In this document: positions 1-8,935 of the stretch, one piece after another
Layout: every line of letters starts with the position of its first letter
How positions within the stretch are numbered: position 1 is the first letter of the stretch
DNA from: Roseovarius sp.
GTDB lineage: Bacteria > Pseudomonadota > Alphaproteobacteria > Rhodobacterales > Rhodobacteraceae
DNA: 64,000 bases
Assembly (NCBI GenBank): GCA_021775255.1
Contig: JAJFIA010000019.1
Location: 62,001-126,000 of the forward strand
Reading direction: 5' to 3'
Made by a program: the position numbers and the translations under genes
The notes under the pieces: generated by a model
Told to the model about the DNA's origin: nothing
The model's input: only the letters and a program-made list of their open reading frames with translations
Databases searched by the model: none

Positions 1-1
1 T

Positions 2-118
2 TCGGTTGATCCGTTTGAAACCGCAACCGAGCTTGAAAATGTACAGTTTCAGCTGGAAAGCATCTACACACTTACCGCTCGAACCTCGCGGCTCACATTG
101 TTGAATTTCCTGTCATGA
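2..118 (+). CDS. flgL: Flagellar hook-filament junction protein FlgL, C-terminal end (partial)
   Basis: The open frame enters from the left edge of the window and ends in a TGA that overlaps the flgI start (ATGA). The 38 visible residues form an amphipathic helix with the FETATELENVQ and LESIYTLTAR pattern typical of the C-terminal D0 domain of flagellin and hook-associated proteins. FlgL sits between hook and filament outside the cell. The identification rests on this short tail plus the flgL-flgI gene order usual in Rhodobacterales; another flagellin-like protein cannot be excluded. Confidence 0.72.
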   Translation, partial: SVDPFETATELENVQFQLESIYTLTARTSRLTLLNFLS

Positions 119-1233
119 CCCTGAAAGCAAACCACTTCTTCCTATGCTTTATGATTGCTGTCGGGCTGGCTGCCATCCCGGTCTCGGCAAGTCCGGTCCG
201 GATCAAGGATCTGGTTGAGTTTGATGGCGTGCGTGGCAATGATCTGGTGGGATATGGCCTTGTTGTTGGCCTTAACGGCACCGGCGATGGCCTGCGCAAC
301 GCGCCATTCACCGAAGAGATCATGTCAAATATTCTTGAGCGTCTTGGCGTCAATGTAACCGGCGAGCAATTCCGCCCGAAAAATGTGGCCGCTGTGTTTG
401 TTACCGCCACCATGCCCGCATTTTCCCGCGCCGGGGGTAAGATTGATGTGACAGTCTCGGCCATTGGGGATGCAAAAAGCCTGCTGGGCGGCACCCTTGT
501 GATGACTCCGTTAAATGCCGCTGATGGGCAGATTTATGCGGTATCCCAGGGGACAATCATTGCCGGTGGGGCCTCTGCCACAGGCGATGGCGGTGGCGTG
601 GTTCAGGGTGTGCCCACATCCGGTGTGATCCCGTCAGGGGCGTATATTGAACGTGAGGTGGATTTTGATTTCTCGGCCCTTACGGACATGCGTCTGGCCC
701 TGCGGGAACCGGATTTCACCACCGCGAGCAGGATTGAAGCCGCGATAAACGGCACCTTTGGCCGTGTCGTGGCCGTGATGCAGGATTCGGGTACAATCCA
801 GCTTGATCTCACCCGCACTCAGCTACGCTCACCGGCCCATGTTATCATGCAGGTTGAGAATATCATGGTTGAGCCGGAGCGTAAGGCACGGGTTGTTGTT
901 GATCAGCGCTCGGGCACCATTGTGATGGGGGATGATGTGAGAATTTCCAGAGTGGCCGTATCGCAGGGCAACCTGACACTGAGGGTTCAGGAAGCGCCAT
1001 TAGTCAGCCAGCCCAACCCGTTTGCCGATGGAGAAACCGTTATCGTGCCCCGAACCCAGGCTTCGATAAATGAAGAGCCGGGTATTGGCCTGGCGGAAGT
1101 GCCGCCCGGCACATCTCTATCAGAGGTCATTGCCGGCCTGAACGCGCTGGGTGTTTCGCCGCGCGACATGATCGACATTCTCAAAAGCATCAAAGCCGCT
1201 GGTGCCTTGCATGCTGAATTTGTTGTTCGGTAA
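115..1233 (+). CDS. flgI: Flagellar P-ring protein FlgI
   Basis: FlgI forms the periplasmic P-ring, the peptidoglycan-level bushing around the flagellar rod. The 372-residue product starts with a Sec signal peptide (hydrophobic core about residues 11-24, cleavage near SAS) followed directly by the family's opening RIKDLVEFDGVRGNDLVGYG stretch and the GLNGTGD motif. The C-terminal part holds the typical PRTQ and MIDILKSIKAAGALHAE segments. Length matches the family. The start codon overlaps the stop of flgL (ATGA), so the two are translationally coupled in a flagellar operon. Confidence 0.96.
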   Translation: MTLKANHFFLCFMIAVGLAAIPVSASPVRIKDLVEFDGVRGNDLVGYGLVVGLNGTGDGLRNAPFTEEIMSNILERLGVNVTGEQFRPKNVAAVFVTATMPAFSRAGGKIDVTVSAIGDAKSLLGGTLVMTPLNAADGQIYAVSQGTIIAGGASATGDGGGVVQGVPTSGVIPSGAYIEREVDFDFSALTDMRLALREPDFTTASRIEAAINGTFGRVVAVMQDSGTIQLDLTRTQLRSPAHVIMQVENIMVEPERKARVVVDQRSGTIVMGDDVRISRVAVSQGNLTLRVQEAPLVSQPNPFADGETVIVPRTQASINEEPGIGLAEVPPGTSLSEVIAGLNALGVSPRDMIDILKSIKAAGALHAEFVVR

Positions 1234-1234
1234 A

Positions 1235-1277
1235 GGGTTTCGGGATCAAGGTGAGATACCACTTGAACCCGAAACCC
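1235..1277. terminator. Inverted repeat downstream of flgI
   Basis: A 10-bp perfect stem, GGGTTTCGGG at 1235-1244 and CCCGAAACCC at 1268-1277, begins one base after the flgI stop. The intervening bases pair partly. It lies between convergent genes (flgI and the phosphate cotransporter), so it may end transcription from both sides. No long T tract follows, so intrinsic terminator function is probable but not certain. Confidence 0.55.
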
Positions 1278-1375
1278 ATGTAACATTCATATGCCGAGCA
1301 GGTTTCTGCATTTTGCCGTGATTCAATGATATGTTGAAACGCAACAGGATCGCCGCCGAAGTGGTGAAGTTTGAT

Positions 1376-3055
1376 TTATTCGGCAGCATCCGCATCCATA
1401 TCCTGAATGAGCCGTGTCTCCAAAAGCTGACCATTACGATAAAGGATCGGATAGGCCACTGCCGAGATATGTGAGTTCACATCACTCAGTGAACGCAGAG
1501 TTTCCAGATGCGCATCGCTGGTTTCAAAGCTCTCTACCCGACCTTCCTGCAATCGCCTGAGATGGCGTTTTCGGCTTCTGCGTTCGATATGTTTGATCTC
1601 TGTTTTTTCCATCACCAAAAGCCGGGCACTTTCCAGATCATCTGAGATCAGCACATTTGAGGCCAGTTTGAGATTGGCCATTACCGCCTCATGCAACCGC
1701 ACCAGTTCTGATAATCCCTCAGAGGAAAACCGCATGTTTTTATCGCGCTTTTCAGTTGCGATCGCTGTAAGACGTTTTGAAATCACATCCCCCGCTGTTT
1801 CAAGACGGATGGCATATTCCATCAATCCCCTGACAATTTTTGCTTCGGATTTTGTATAGTTTTCCATTGGCATCGACGCAACATATGAGCGGATCTCAGA
1901 CAGGGCGGCATTAACCGGCTGATCTTGTTCATGCACCATCCTGATCAGAGATTTATCGCCGGTTTTATAAATTTCGGGGACCGGGAGGAACATGCGCTCT
2001 ATCATATCATTCATCCGCAGCAGTTCCCGCTTGAGGCTGGCAATGGCCAATTGCGGGTGATTCAGCACGGTTTCATCCAGCGCACTGACTTGCTCAAGCT
2101 CGGCATTTACACCACTTGCTTTTGACGTGGCTGGAAACAAGGCAGCTATCGGGGCTTCCAGCATCCGGTTGAATGGCAGCACCAGAAGAACCAGTGTCAG
2201 GTTGAAGGCGATATGGGCATAAACCAGCGATTGCCCGGCGCTGACCAGAATCAGATGATCGGGGTGCGCCAATTTATTGATCCCCAACAGCATTACAAAT
2301 GCCCAACTGCCGCGCAGGATCAGATTGGCAAACGGGATGCGCCGCGCCTGCTGGGGCATGTCACGTGTGTGCCAGAGCGGAATGATGGCGCTGCCCAGAT
2401 TAGCACCAAGCAGCAGGGATAAGGCCGCTGCGAAAGGGATCGCACCGATATGTGTCAGGGTAACGCACATCAAAATCGCAGCCACGCTGGAATGCATCAC
2501 AAAAGCCAGCACCGCGCCCACCAGAAATGCAGTGATAAAATCACGGGCCAGATAGCTGGATATCGCCGGTAAAAAGGCGCTATCCCGAATCGGATCCATC
2601 GCAGCGCGCAAAAACTGTAATGAAATAAGGATAAAGGCAATGCCCATCAGGATGCGCCCCATCTGCCGCAATCTGCGATTCTCAACCTTGACAAACAACC
2701 AGCCGCCGATGGTCAGCAAAACCGGCACCAGCCAATCAAGCCTGAAGGAAAGCACCTGAATGACCAGAGCTGATCCGAGATCCCCGCCCAAAACAATCGC
2801 CAATCCGGCGGGAAAAGCCAGATACCCGCTGGCGGCAAAACCTGTGACCAGCAATGTAACTGCCGCTGAACTTTGCAAAACGATTGATAACATCACCCCG
2901 GTCAGGCTTGAGCCAATCAAATTGTCTTTTTCTGTCAGCAGCCGTTTGAACGACGCGCCAAAACTGCGCTCGATCCCGGTGCGCACCATGCGGACCGCAA
3001 ACAAAAGCAGCATCGTGGCCCCGGCCAGAGAAATCAGAAAGCTGAGAATAACCAT
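1376..3055 (-). CDS. Na+/phosphate cotransporter family protein (NptA/PhoU-like)
   Basis: A 559-residue inner-membrane protein. The N-terminal half (about residues 1-310) has 8-9 hydrophobic segments with the duplicated signature of Na/Pi cotransporters: QSSAAVT near residue 61 and the related HSSVAA near 188. The C-terminal half (about 330-550) is helical and PhoU-like. The family imports, or in some bacteria exports, inorganic phosphate with sodium. It is the last gene of a deoR-hisN-like operon, only 3 bp after the phosphatase, which would release phosphate from a phospho-ester. Confidence 0.88.
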   Translation of the reverse strand: MVILSFLISLAGATMLLLFAVRMVRTGIERSFGASFKRLLTEKDNLIGSSLTGVMLSIVLQSSAAVTLLVTGFAASGYLAFPAGLAIVLGGDLGSALVIQVLSFRLDWLVPVLLTIGGWLFVKVENRRLRQMGRILMGIAFILISLQFLRAAMDPIRDSAFLPAISSYLARDFITAFLVGAVLAFVMHSSVAAILMCVTLTHIGAIPFAAALSLLLGANLGSAIIPLWHTRDMPQQARRIPFANLILRGSWAFVMLLGINKLAHPDHLILVSAGQSLVYAHIAFNLTLVLLVLPFNRMLEAPIAALFPATSKASGVNAELEQVSALDETVLNHPQLAIASLKRELLRMNDMIERMFLPVPEIYKTGDKSLIRMVHEQDQPVNAALSEIRSYVASMPMENYTKSEAKIVRGLMEYAIRLETAGDVISKRLTAIATEKRDKNMRFSSEGLSELVRLHEAVMANLKLASNVLISDDLESARLLVMEKTEIKHIERRSRKRHLRRLQEGRVESFETSDAHLETLRSLSDVNSHISAVAYPILYRNGQLLETRLIQDMDADAAE

Positions 3056-3058
3056 GGC

Positions 3059-3838
3059 CTATCCATTCACCAATTCAAGAATTGCGGCGTGAAGCGCGGG
3101 CGTGGCCGCCGTGACCACATGCGCCGTGCCGGATTTCAGGGTCAGGGGATTGCCTTGCCAGTCGGTTATCACACCGCCCGCCGCCTCGATCACCACCGAA
3201 AGCGCAAGGTAATCATAAGGGTGCAGATCATAATCCACCACCGCATCGGCATAGCCCATCGCGACCAAAGCATGCGGATAACAGTCATGGCCCTGCCGCC
3301 GGGTTTGCCCCGCCCGCATCAGCCGTCCGAATATTTCCGGGTGGCCGCGGTAAATCTTGTCGCTGTCATTTACGTATAGAATCGCCCGGTTCAGCGCGGT
3401 TTGATCCGAGCAGTGAATATCCTGCCCGTTCATCACCGCGCCCGCGTCTTTTTGACCGATGATGAGTTCATCAAGCGCAGGCATGCCGATCACGCCAATA
3501 TCGGCAATCCCGTGGCTGGTATGGCTGAGCAAAAAGCCAAACAATGGATGCCCGGACAGAAATGAGCGGGTGCCGTCGATGGGGTCAATGATCCACATCT
3601 GATCTTTATCCGGCCCCTCAACCCCGTGTTCTTCGCCAAAAATACCATCCCCGGGGCAGTGTTCATTCAGGTAATCCCTGACCAGAGTTTCAACCCCGCG
3701 ATCGGCCTGGGTTACCGGGCTTTCATCGGGTTTGAACTCCACCCCAAGCTGCCCCCGGAAAAAGCCGCGCGCGGCACCCATGGCGATTTTGGCAATTTCA
3801 ATTGCGTGGTTTCTGGTTTGATTATTGTGCTGCAACAT
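3059..3838 (-). CDS. Inositol-monophosphatase family phosphatase, HisN-like
   Basis: Metal-dependent sugar-phosphate phosphatase. It shows the three family motifs: GEEHG (metal ligand Glu), DPIDGTRSF (metal-binding Asp residues) and, near the C-terminus, HPYDYLALSVVIEAAGG. These fit histidinol-phosphatase or inositol-monophosphatase activity; the exact substrate cannot be told from sequence. I start at the Met beginning MLQHNNQ (259 aa), which overlaps the end of the upstream regulator by 17 bp; an upstream ATG in the same frame would extend the protein to 274 aa. It lies between a DeoR regulator and a phosphate cotransporter, suggesting phospho-ester use. Confidence 0.85.
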   Translation of the reverse strand: MLQHNNQTRNHAIEIAKIAMGAARGFFRGQLGVEFKPDESPVTQADRGVETLVRDYLNEHCPGDGIFGEEHGVEGPDKDQMWIIDPIDGTRSFLSGHPLFGFLLSHTSHGIADIGVIGMPALDELIIGQKDAGAVMNGQDIHCSDQTALNRAILYVNDSDKIYRGHPEIFGRLMRAGQTRRQGHDCYPHALVAMGYADAVVDYDLHPYDYLALSVVIEAAGGVITDWQGNPLTLKSGTAHVVTAATPALHAAILELVNG

Positions 3839-4619
3839 GGTGCTTCTCATCCTCTGGAACATCCACCCGGATACCCCATTCATTCAACTTATGTGCCAAC
3901 GCCACATCCGGCGGTGCATCGCTTGTCAGAATATCAACAGATCCCGGCTCAAACCCGCGATGCGGGGCTGTCTGGTTGTATTTGCTATGATCCATGGCCA
4001 TCAATGTGAGTGCCGAATTATCCGATACAACCGATGCCAGATCGGCCTCGGCGGTATTGGAGAACAAAAACCCATGCTTGGAATTCAGGGCATCAGCGCT
4101 CAGCACAGCGACATCATAGGAATAGCGCCGCGCCTGTTGTTCCGTGACAAAGCCGAACGCGCCGCGCTCATTGCTGTGCATCTCACCACCCAGCAAAAAC
4201 ACCCGGTTGTTATTGTGCCCCACCAACACCTGCGCCACGCCCAGCGAATTGGTGGCAACGGTCAGATGATGGCGCACCCGCAGTTCCTCGGCAACAAAGG
4301 CGGTGGTGCTGGCGACATCCAGAAACAGCGTCATCCCATCGGAAACTGAGCGCAGAACCACCCGGGCAATCCGGCGTTTTGCGTCTGCGTGCCGGGCAAT
4401 CCGCCGGTAAAAGCTGGGATCAGACCGGGCCCCCACAATATAGGCGCCGCCATGCACCCGCGCCACCGAGCCGGCCTTGGAAAGCGCCTTGATCGTGCGC
4501 CGCACGGTTTCTTCCGATACATCCAGCGCCAGCGCCAGCTCGGAATTGCGCGCAAACCCGCCCGCCCGGCGCATCGCATCCAGCAATTCCAATTCCCGAT
4601 GTGAGGTTTTTTCTGCCAT
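3822..4619 (-). CDS. DeoR-family transcriptional regulator
   Basis: A 265-residue repressor. Residues about 8-60 form a winged helix (LALDVSEETVRRTIKAL) and residues about 75-250 the DeoR C-terminal sensor domain (LDVASTTAFVAEEL, TNSLGVAQVL, LLGGEMHSNERGAFG), which binds phosphorylated sugars in this family. It is the first gene of an operon with the HisN-like phosphatase and the Na/Pi cotransporter, overlapping the former, so it probably controls this operon in response to a phospho-sugar or polyol-phosphate. Ligand identity is unknown. Confidence 0.9.
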   Translation of the reverse strand: MAEKTSHRELELLDAMRRAGGFARNSELALALDVSEETVRRTIKALSKAGSVARVHGGAYIVGARSDPSFYRRIARHADAKRRIARVVLRSVSDGMTLFLDVASTTAFVAEELRVRHHLTVATNSLGVAQVLVGHNNNRVFLLGGEMHSNERGAFGFVTEQQARRYSYDVAVLSADALNSKHGFLFSNTAEADLASVVSDNSALTLMAMDHSKYNQTAPHRGFEPGSVDILTSDAPPDVALAHKLNEWGIRVDVPEDEKHHVAAQ

Positions 4620-4740
4620 TTGCCTGCAAATACTCGTTTTCAGGGGTGGAAATCATAAAACCCACAGATATTCCAGTGATATTTTGGGGTTATGACCGAT
4701 ATTGCATCAAATTTCCGTGAAACCGGGCAATATTGGTTAA

Positions 4741-4777
4741 AAAGCCACAAAAAACGCCGCCGGGAAAACCCGGCGGC
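4741..4777 (-). terminator. Rho-independent terminator of rpmI-rplT
   Basis: On the minus strand a 9-bp perfect GC stem (GCCGCCGGG, 4-base loop, CCCGGCGGC; 4756-4777) is followed by a run of T residues (4749-4754). It sits about 30 bp after the rplT stop, a textbook intrinsic terminator. Confidence 0.9.
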
Positions 4778-4807
4778 ATTCAATCTGTCCCTCATAGACG
4801 GATTTTT

Positions 4808-5173
4808 TTATTTGGCCAAAGCGGCCTGTGCCTGATTCACGATCGCGGTGAAGGCGGCGGGCTCATGCACGGCGAGATCGGCGAGAACCTTGCGATCCAC
4901 CTCAACCCCGGCAAGATTGAGGCCATTGATGAAGCGCGAATATGTCAGGGCCTCATCATGGGTGCGAACGGCGGCATTGATACGCTGAATCCACAGGGCG
5001 CGGAAATTGCGCTTGCGCACTTTGCGGTCGCGGGTGGCGTATTGGTTGGCTTTGTCCACCGCTTGTGCGGCAACTTTGAAGGTATTGCTGCGGCGGCCAT
5101 AATAGCCTTTGGCAGCTTTGATTACTTTTTTGTGACGGGCGTGGGTTACGACACCACTTTTAACACGTGACAT
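4808..5173 (-). CDS. rplT: 50S ribosomal protein L20
   Basis: A 121-residue very basic protein, full length for L20. It begins [19 protein letters not shown] and carries the [12 protein letters not shown] and [10 protein letters not shown] motifs of the family. L20 is essential for early 50S assembly and in many bacteria represses its own operon by binding mRNA. It follows rpmI by 13 bp in the same transcript. The infC gene that often precedes rpmI is not here. Confidence 0.98.
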   Translation of the reverse strand: MSRVKSGVVTHARHKKVIKAAKGYYGRRSNTFKVAAQAVDKANQYATRDRKVRKRNFRALWIQRINAAVRTHDEALTYSRFINGLNLAGVEVDRKVLADLAVHEPAAFTAIVNQAQAALAK

Positions 5174-5186
5174 ATCTCAAATCTCC

Positions 5187-5387
5187 TTAGCGCGAATAGG
5201 GCATCATAGGCTTGATGATACCTTCATCAGCCTTGCTCAGCGTGGTTGTTCCACGCGCATTGCGAAGGAATTTGTTGCTGCGTTTGATCATGCCGTGGCG
5301 TTTGCCGGCCTGAGCCGCCACCACGCGGCCCGAGGCCGTCACTTTGAACCGCTTTTTGCAGCTCGATTTCGTTTTCATCTTAGGCAT
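5187..5387 (-). CDS. rpmI: 50S ribosomal protein L35
   Basis: A 66-residue basic protein starting [20 protein letters not shown], the invariant L35 opening, and ending near [10 protein letters not shown] chose this ATG rather than a frame extension 16 codons upstream because it gives the exact family length and has a GGAG-type ribosome site just upstream (GAGCCGGAAAT on the minus strand). It is the first gene of the rpmI-rplT operon. Confidence 0.97.
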   Translation of the reverse strand: MPKMKTKSSCKKRFKVTASGRVVAAQAGKRHGMIKRSNKFLRNARGTTTLSKADEGIIKPMMPYSR

Positions 5388-5516
5388 TTCCGGCTCCTTT
5401 AAGATCGGTAGAGTTAGCGCGACTCGGCATGCCAAACTGGCCGGACGCGCACTAAGACGCGCCGTATACGCGGGCTTGGGCGATTTCGCAAGCGAAGAAT
5501 CGCGGCCAAGGGGCCA

Positions 5517-5741
5517 CTATCCGATGAAACGGGCAATCACCTCGATCAGCAGATCGGGAAAACCAAGAATGCTGTATTTGTCGGGGTTTTGGCTAACCGC
5601 CCAATAAATCAAGCCGCCCCCGATCATGAGGGTAAGGAAGGCAATCTTCGGCGCGCGACGCTCGGCAAAGGCCGAGACAATCGAAGGTAGTGAAAAAACC
5701 CCGATGAGGGCCCCGATAACAAGCGTCAGATCTGGATCCAT
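5517..5741 (-). CDS. Small membrane protein, unknown function
   Basis: A 74-residue protein with two hydrophobic segments (about residues 5-22 and 34-50) separated by a short basic loop (ERRAPK). The ATG at 5739-5741 is preceded by GGAG at good spacing; a TTG four codons earlier is less likely. It lies between pyk and rpmI on the same strand. Similar short proteins often sit beside pyk in Rhodobacterales, but I do not recognise a named family. Confidence 0.75.
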   Translation of the reverse strand: MDPDLTLVIGALIGVFSLPSIVSAFAERRAPKIAFLTLMIGGGLIYWAVSQNPDKYSILGFPDLLIEVIARFIG

Positions 5742-5789
5742 TTGACACTCCAAATAATTACAATTTGTATTTATCTGGTCAGTCTAGCC

Positions 5790-7229
5790 TTATTCCCCCG
5801 GATAAATCAAACTTTCCTGACAGGGTGCCACGCGCAGGATGTTGGTGCTGCCCGGAACATTGAAAGGCACACCGGCGGTGACAACGATCTGATCCTGTTC
5901 GGTGGCATAGCCATGGGCGACGGCGGCGCGGGCAGCGTTGATCACCGCCATTTTGAACCGGTCGAGCCGCTCGGTCATCACACAGTTCACCCCCCAGCTC
6001 AGCGCCAGCCGCCGGGCGGTATTGCGTTCGCTGGAAAGCGCCAGGATCGGCACGCGCGGGCGCTCGCGGGCAACGAGGGCTGCGGTGGTGCCCGATTGGG
6101 AAAAACAACAGATCGCCCTGATGTCGGTTGTCTCGGCAATTTCACGCGCGGCAGCGACAATGCCGTCGGCCACGGTTGAGCGCGTGGCCCGGCGCGAGGC
6201 CTCGATCAGTTCGGTATAGGTATCATCGCCCTCAACCTCGCGGGCGACGTTATCCATGGTTGTCACCGCCTCGATCGGATAGTCGCCCGCGGCGGATTCG
6301 GCCGAGAGCATGATCGCATCGGCGCCTTCGTAAATTGCCGTGGCCACATCAGAGACCTCGGCGCGGGTGGGCATGGGGCTTGTCACCATTGATTCAAGCA
6401 TCTGTGTTGCCACGATCACCGGTTTGGCCGCCGCCCGGCAATCACGTACAAGGCGCTTTTGGATCGGCGGCACATTCTGCACCGGCAGTTCCACCCCAAG
6501 ATCGCCGCGTGCCACCATGATGCCATCGGATTCCTCGAGAATGGCGGCGAATTTCGCCACCGCGTTTGGCTTTTCGATCTTTGACATGATCGCCGCGCGG
6601 CCCTTGCTGAGCGTGCGGGCCTCAACCACATCCTCGGGCCGCTGTACAAAGCTGAGCGCCAGCCAATCGACCCCAAGTTCGCAGGCGAATTCCAGATCGT
6701 TGCGGTCTTTTTCCGATAATGCCGCCAGTGGCAGCTCGACATCGGGCACATTCACCCCCTTGCGGTTTGAGATTATGCCGCCGGTTATGACCTGGCAATC
6801 GGCGAAATCCTTGCCGCAATCCAGAACCTTAAGGCGGATTTTACCATCATTCACTAGCAGCGAAGCCCCTGGCCTGAGGGCTGCAAATATTTCAGGGTGG
6901 GGCAGGTTCACACGGGTTGCATCGCCCTCGGTCTTGTCCAGATCAAGGCGGAAGCCGGCACCGGGGGGCAGCTCTTCCTCGCCTTTGGCAAATACGCCGA
7001 CGCGCAGTTTTGGCCCCTGAAGATCGGCCAGAATGGCAATCGGGCTGTTGAGGTCGGCCTCAATCTGGCGGATGATCCGGTGTTTTTCGGCGATACTTTC
7101 ATGGCTGCCATGGCTCATGTTGAGGCGAAACACATCCGCGCCGGCCTCGTGCAATGCGCGGATGGTTTTGTAATCCTCGGATGCCGGCCCCAGAGTGGCG
7201 ACGATTTTGACATTGCGTTCACGTTTCAT
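5790..7229 (-). CDS. pyk: Pyruvate kinase
   Basis: Catalyses phosphoenolpyruvate + ADP to pyruvate + ATP, the last step of glycolysis. The 479-residue protein has the opening KIVATLGPAS, the RLNMSHG substrate loop, ADLQGPKLRVG, and the active-site signature IMSKIEKPNAV with the catalytic Lys, followed by MVARGDLGVELP and ATQMLESM. The C-terminal allosteric domain (about 350-479) is complete. It stands as a single gene on the minus strand, followed by a small membrane protein gene. Confidence 0.97.
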   Translation of the reverse strand: MKRERNVKIVATLGPASEDYKTIRALHEAGADVFRLNMSHGSHESIAEKHRIIRQIEADLNSPIAILADLQGPKLRVGVFAKGEEELPPGAGFRLDLDKTEGDATRVNLPHPEIFAALRPGASLLVNDGKIRLKVLDCGKDFADCQVITGGIISNRKGVNVPDVELPLAALSEKDRNDLEFACELGVDWLALSFVQRPEDVVEARTLSKGRAAIMSKIEKPNAVAKFAAILEESDGIMVARGDLGVELPVQNVPPIQKRLVRDCRAAAKPVIVATQMLESMVTSPMPTRAEVSDVATAIYEGADAIMLSAESAAGDYPIEAVTTMDNVAREVEGDDTYTELIEASRRATRSTVADGIVAAAREIAETTDIRAICCFSQSGTTAALVARERPRVPILALSSERNTARRLALSWGVNCVMTERLDRFKMAVINAARAAVAHGYATEQDQIVVTAGVPFNVPGSTNILRVAPCQESLIYPGE

Positions 7230-7361
7230 GGCTGTGCTTTCCGGCTAATCATTCTGTTGGTCAATATACATGAGCGCGTTAACGCTAACAAACCTTATTA
7301 TCCAATTCACATTCCGGGGCAACTGTCCTAGGAGGAGGTATAAGAGGACTATTACAAACTC

Positions 7362-8102
7362 ATGACATACCACCCCTTTGAAATTGAAGGTGCCGAGCGC
7401 CCCGCGCGGTGGCTAATAACCTGTGATCACGCCTGCAATACGGTGCCGGATTTCGTGAATGGCGGCGATCTGGGCGTTGCCGCCGAGGATATGGCGCGCC
7501 ACATCGCCTATGACGTGGGCGCGGCGGGGGTTGCCCGCGAGCTGGCGCGGCTGTTGGACGGGCCTGCGATTTACACGAATTTTTCACGGCTGGTGATTGA
7601 CCCCAACCGCGGCGAGGATGATCCGACCCTGCTGATGAAGCTTTATGACGGCACGATCATTCCCGGCAATCGCCACGCGGATGCAGCAGAGCTTGAGCGC
7701 CGTCTTAACCGCTGTCACCGGCCCTATCACACGGCCCTGGCCGCACTGGCCGCACGGCGCGAGGATACGGTTATTTTGGCGGTTCACAGTTTTACCCGTC
7801 AGCTTCGTGGCGGCGCGCCCCGGCCCTGGCATCTGGGCCTGCTTTATGCGGCGGATGAACGCCTGTCGCGGCCGATGCTGATGCGGCTGGAGCAGGAGCC
7901 GGATATCTGTGTGGGGGCAAATCAGCCCTATGGCGGCCACCTGCCGGGCGATTCGATTGCCCGCCATGCGATTGCCTATGAGCGGCCCAATATCCTGCTG
8001 GAATTGCGCAATGACCTGATTGAAAACGAGGCGCAACAAACCGGCTGGGCCACTCGCCTTGCGCCCATGCTGATTGAGGCCGCAAAAGCGGCTGGTGTTT
8101 GA
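7362..8102 (+). CDS. N-formylglutamate amidohydrolase family protein
   Basis: A 246-residue cytoplasmic hydrolase of the N-formylglutamate amidohydrolase family (PF05013). Visible family features are the N-terminal LITCDHACNTVP segment, DVGAAGVARELARLL, TNFSRLVIDPNR, VHSFTR and the HAIAYERPNILLELRNDLI stretch near the C-terminus. The family hydrolyses N-formylglutamate, the end product of one histidine route, to formate and glutamate. No other hut genes are adjacent, so the substrate is inferred from family only. Confidence 0.88.
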   Translation: MTYHPFEIEGAERPARWLITCDHACNTVPDFVNGGDLGVAAEDMARHIAYDVGAAGVARELARLLDGPAIYTNFSRLVIDPNRGEDDPTLLMKLYDGTIIPGNRHADAAELERRLNRCHRPYHTALAALAARREDTVILAVHSFTRQLRGGAPRPWHLGLLYAADERLSRPMLMRLEQEPDICVGANQPYGGHLPGDSIARHAIAYERPNILLELRNDLIENEAQQTGWATRLAPMLIEAAKAAGV

Positions 8103-8216
8103 AATCGTGCATTTTCCCCGGCGCGATAAGCCCTGCGGCCTGTTGCCGCTGGTTCTTGCAGGGCTGCATCCGCCCCCCCACATTGAGCTTGAAACATTCT
8201 TTGAGGGGATATTGCA

Positions 8217-8456
8217 ATGACACAGGAAACTCTCACATCCTTCTTCGGCTGGATGGCGGTTCTGAATATTGCCTTTTTATCCATCAGCATGTTGTTGATC
8301 ATGGCGCTAAAGGATTGGGCTGCAAATCTTCATTCACGCCTGTTCAGGGTCGAGTCCGCTGATGTGCATCAATTGATGTATGAGTGGCTTGGTTATTACA
8401 AGGCTGCAACATTTTTGCTTTCGGTTGTGCCTTATTTTGCGCTGCGGCTGATCTGA
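8217..8456 (+). CDS. Small membrane protein, DUF6868-like
   Basis: A 79-residue protein with two hydrophobic segments (about residues 8-30 and 58-76) and the pattern TLTSFFGWMAVLN and YEWLGYYKA seen in DUF6868 proteins. A GAGGGG ribosome site lies 8 bp before the ATG. Function is unknown; the next gene downstream is a DUF1244 protein on the same strand 88 bp away. Confidence 0.75.
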   Translation: MTQETLTSFFGWMAVLNIAFLSISMLLIMALKDWAANLHSRLFRVESADVHQLMYEWLGYYKAATFLLSVVPYFALRLI

Positions 8457-8544
8457 CCCCCGTGTTGCGATAGTGTTGTACCCCCGCCGCCGGGCTGTTA
8501 GGTTTTTGCCACAGCCTGTTTTGCAATCCGGAGAAACACATAAA

Positions 8545-8859
8545 ATGGACGATCAGACCCGCATTGAAATTGAAGCCGCCGCGTTTCGGCGTCTGCGCGA
8601 GCACCTGATGGAAAAGCGCACCGATGTGCAGAATATTGACATGATGAACCTCGCCGGTTTTTGCCGCAACTGCCTGTCGCGCTGGTATCAGGAGGCCGCC
8701 AATGAGCACGGCATCGAGATGGATAAAAATGCCGCACGCGAAGCCTATTACGGCATGACAATGGACGAGTGGAAAGCCAAATATCAGACCGGTGCCAGCG
8801 ATGAAAAGCAGGCCTCTTTCAAGGTGGCTTTTGCCGAGAATGTGGGCGAAGGTGACTGA
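8545..8859 (+). CDS. DUF1244 family protein
   Basis: A 104-residue soluble protein. The central segment MNLAGFCRNCLSRWYQEAA with two Cys (C-x2-C) and the YYGMTMDEWKAKYQ stretch are the DUF1244 hallmarks. The start is the ATG with GGAG upstream; the longer open frame beginning at 8473 has no family-like extension. The family is common in Proteobacteria and has no established function. Confidence 0.88.
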   Translation: MDDQTRIEIEAAAFRRLREHLMEKRTDVQNIDMMNLAGFCRNCLSRWYQEAANEHGIEMDKNAAREAYYGMTMDEWKAKYQTGASDEKQASFKVAFAENVGEGD

Positions 8860-8864
8860 AATCA

Positions 8865-8894
8865 GGTAGGGCGGTGGGTTGCACCCACCCTACC
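8865..8894. terminator. Hairpin repeat downstream of the DUF1244 gene
   Basis: GGTAGGG/GTGGGT pairs with ACCCAC/CCTACC around a 3-base loop, with a 2-base bulge. The GTAGGGTGGGT motif recurs at 15455-15537, so this looks like a dispersed intergenic hairpin repeat that may also end transcription. Confidence 0.5.
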
Positions 8895-8935
8895 GGCATC
8901 TTCACGGTTGTGCGTTCATCGAGTAAACTTGCCAT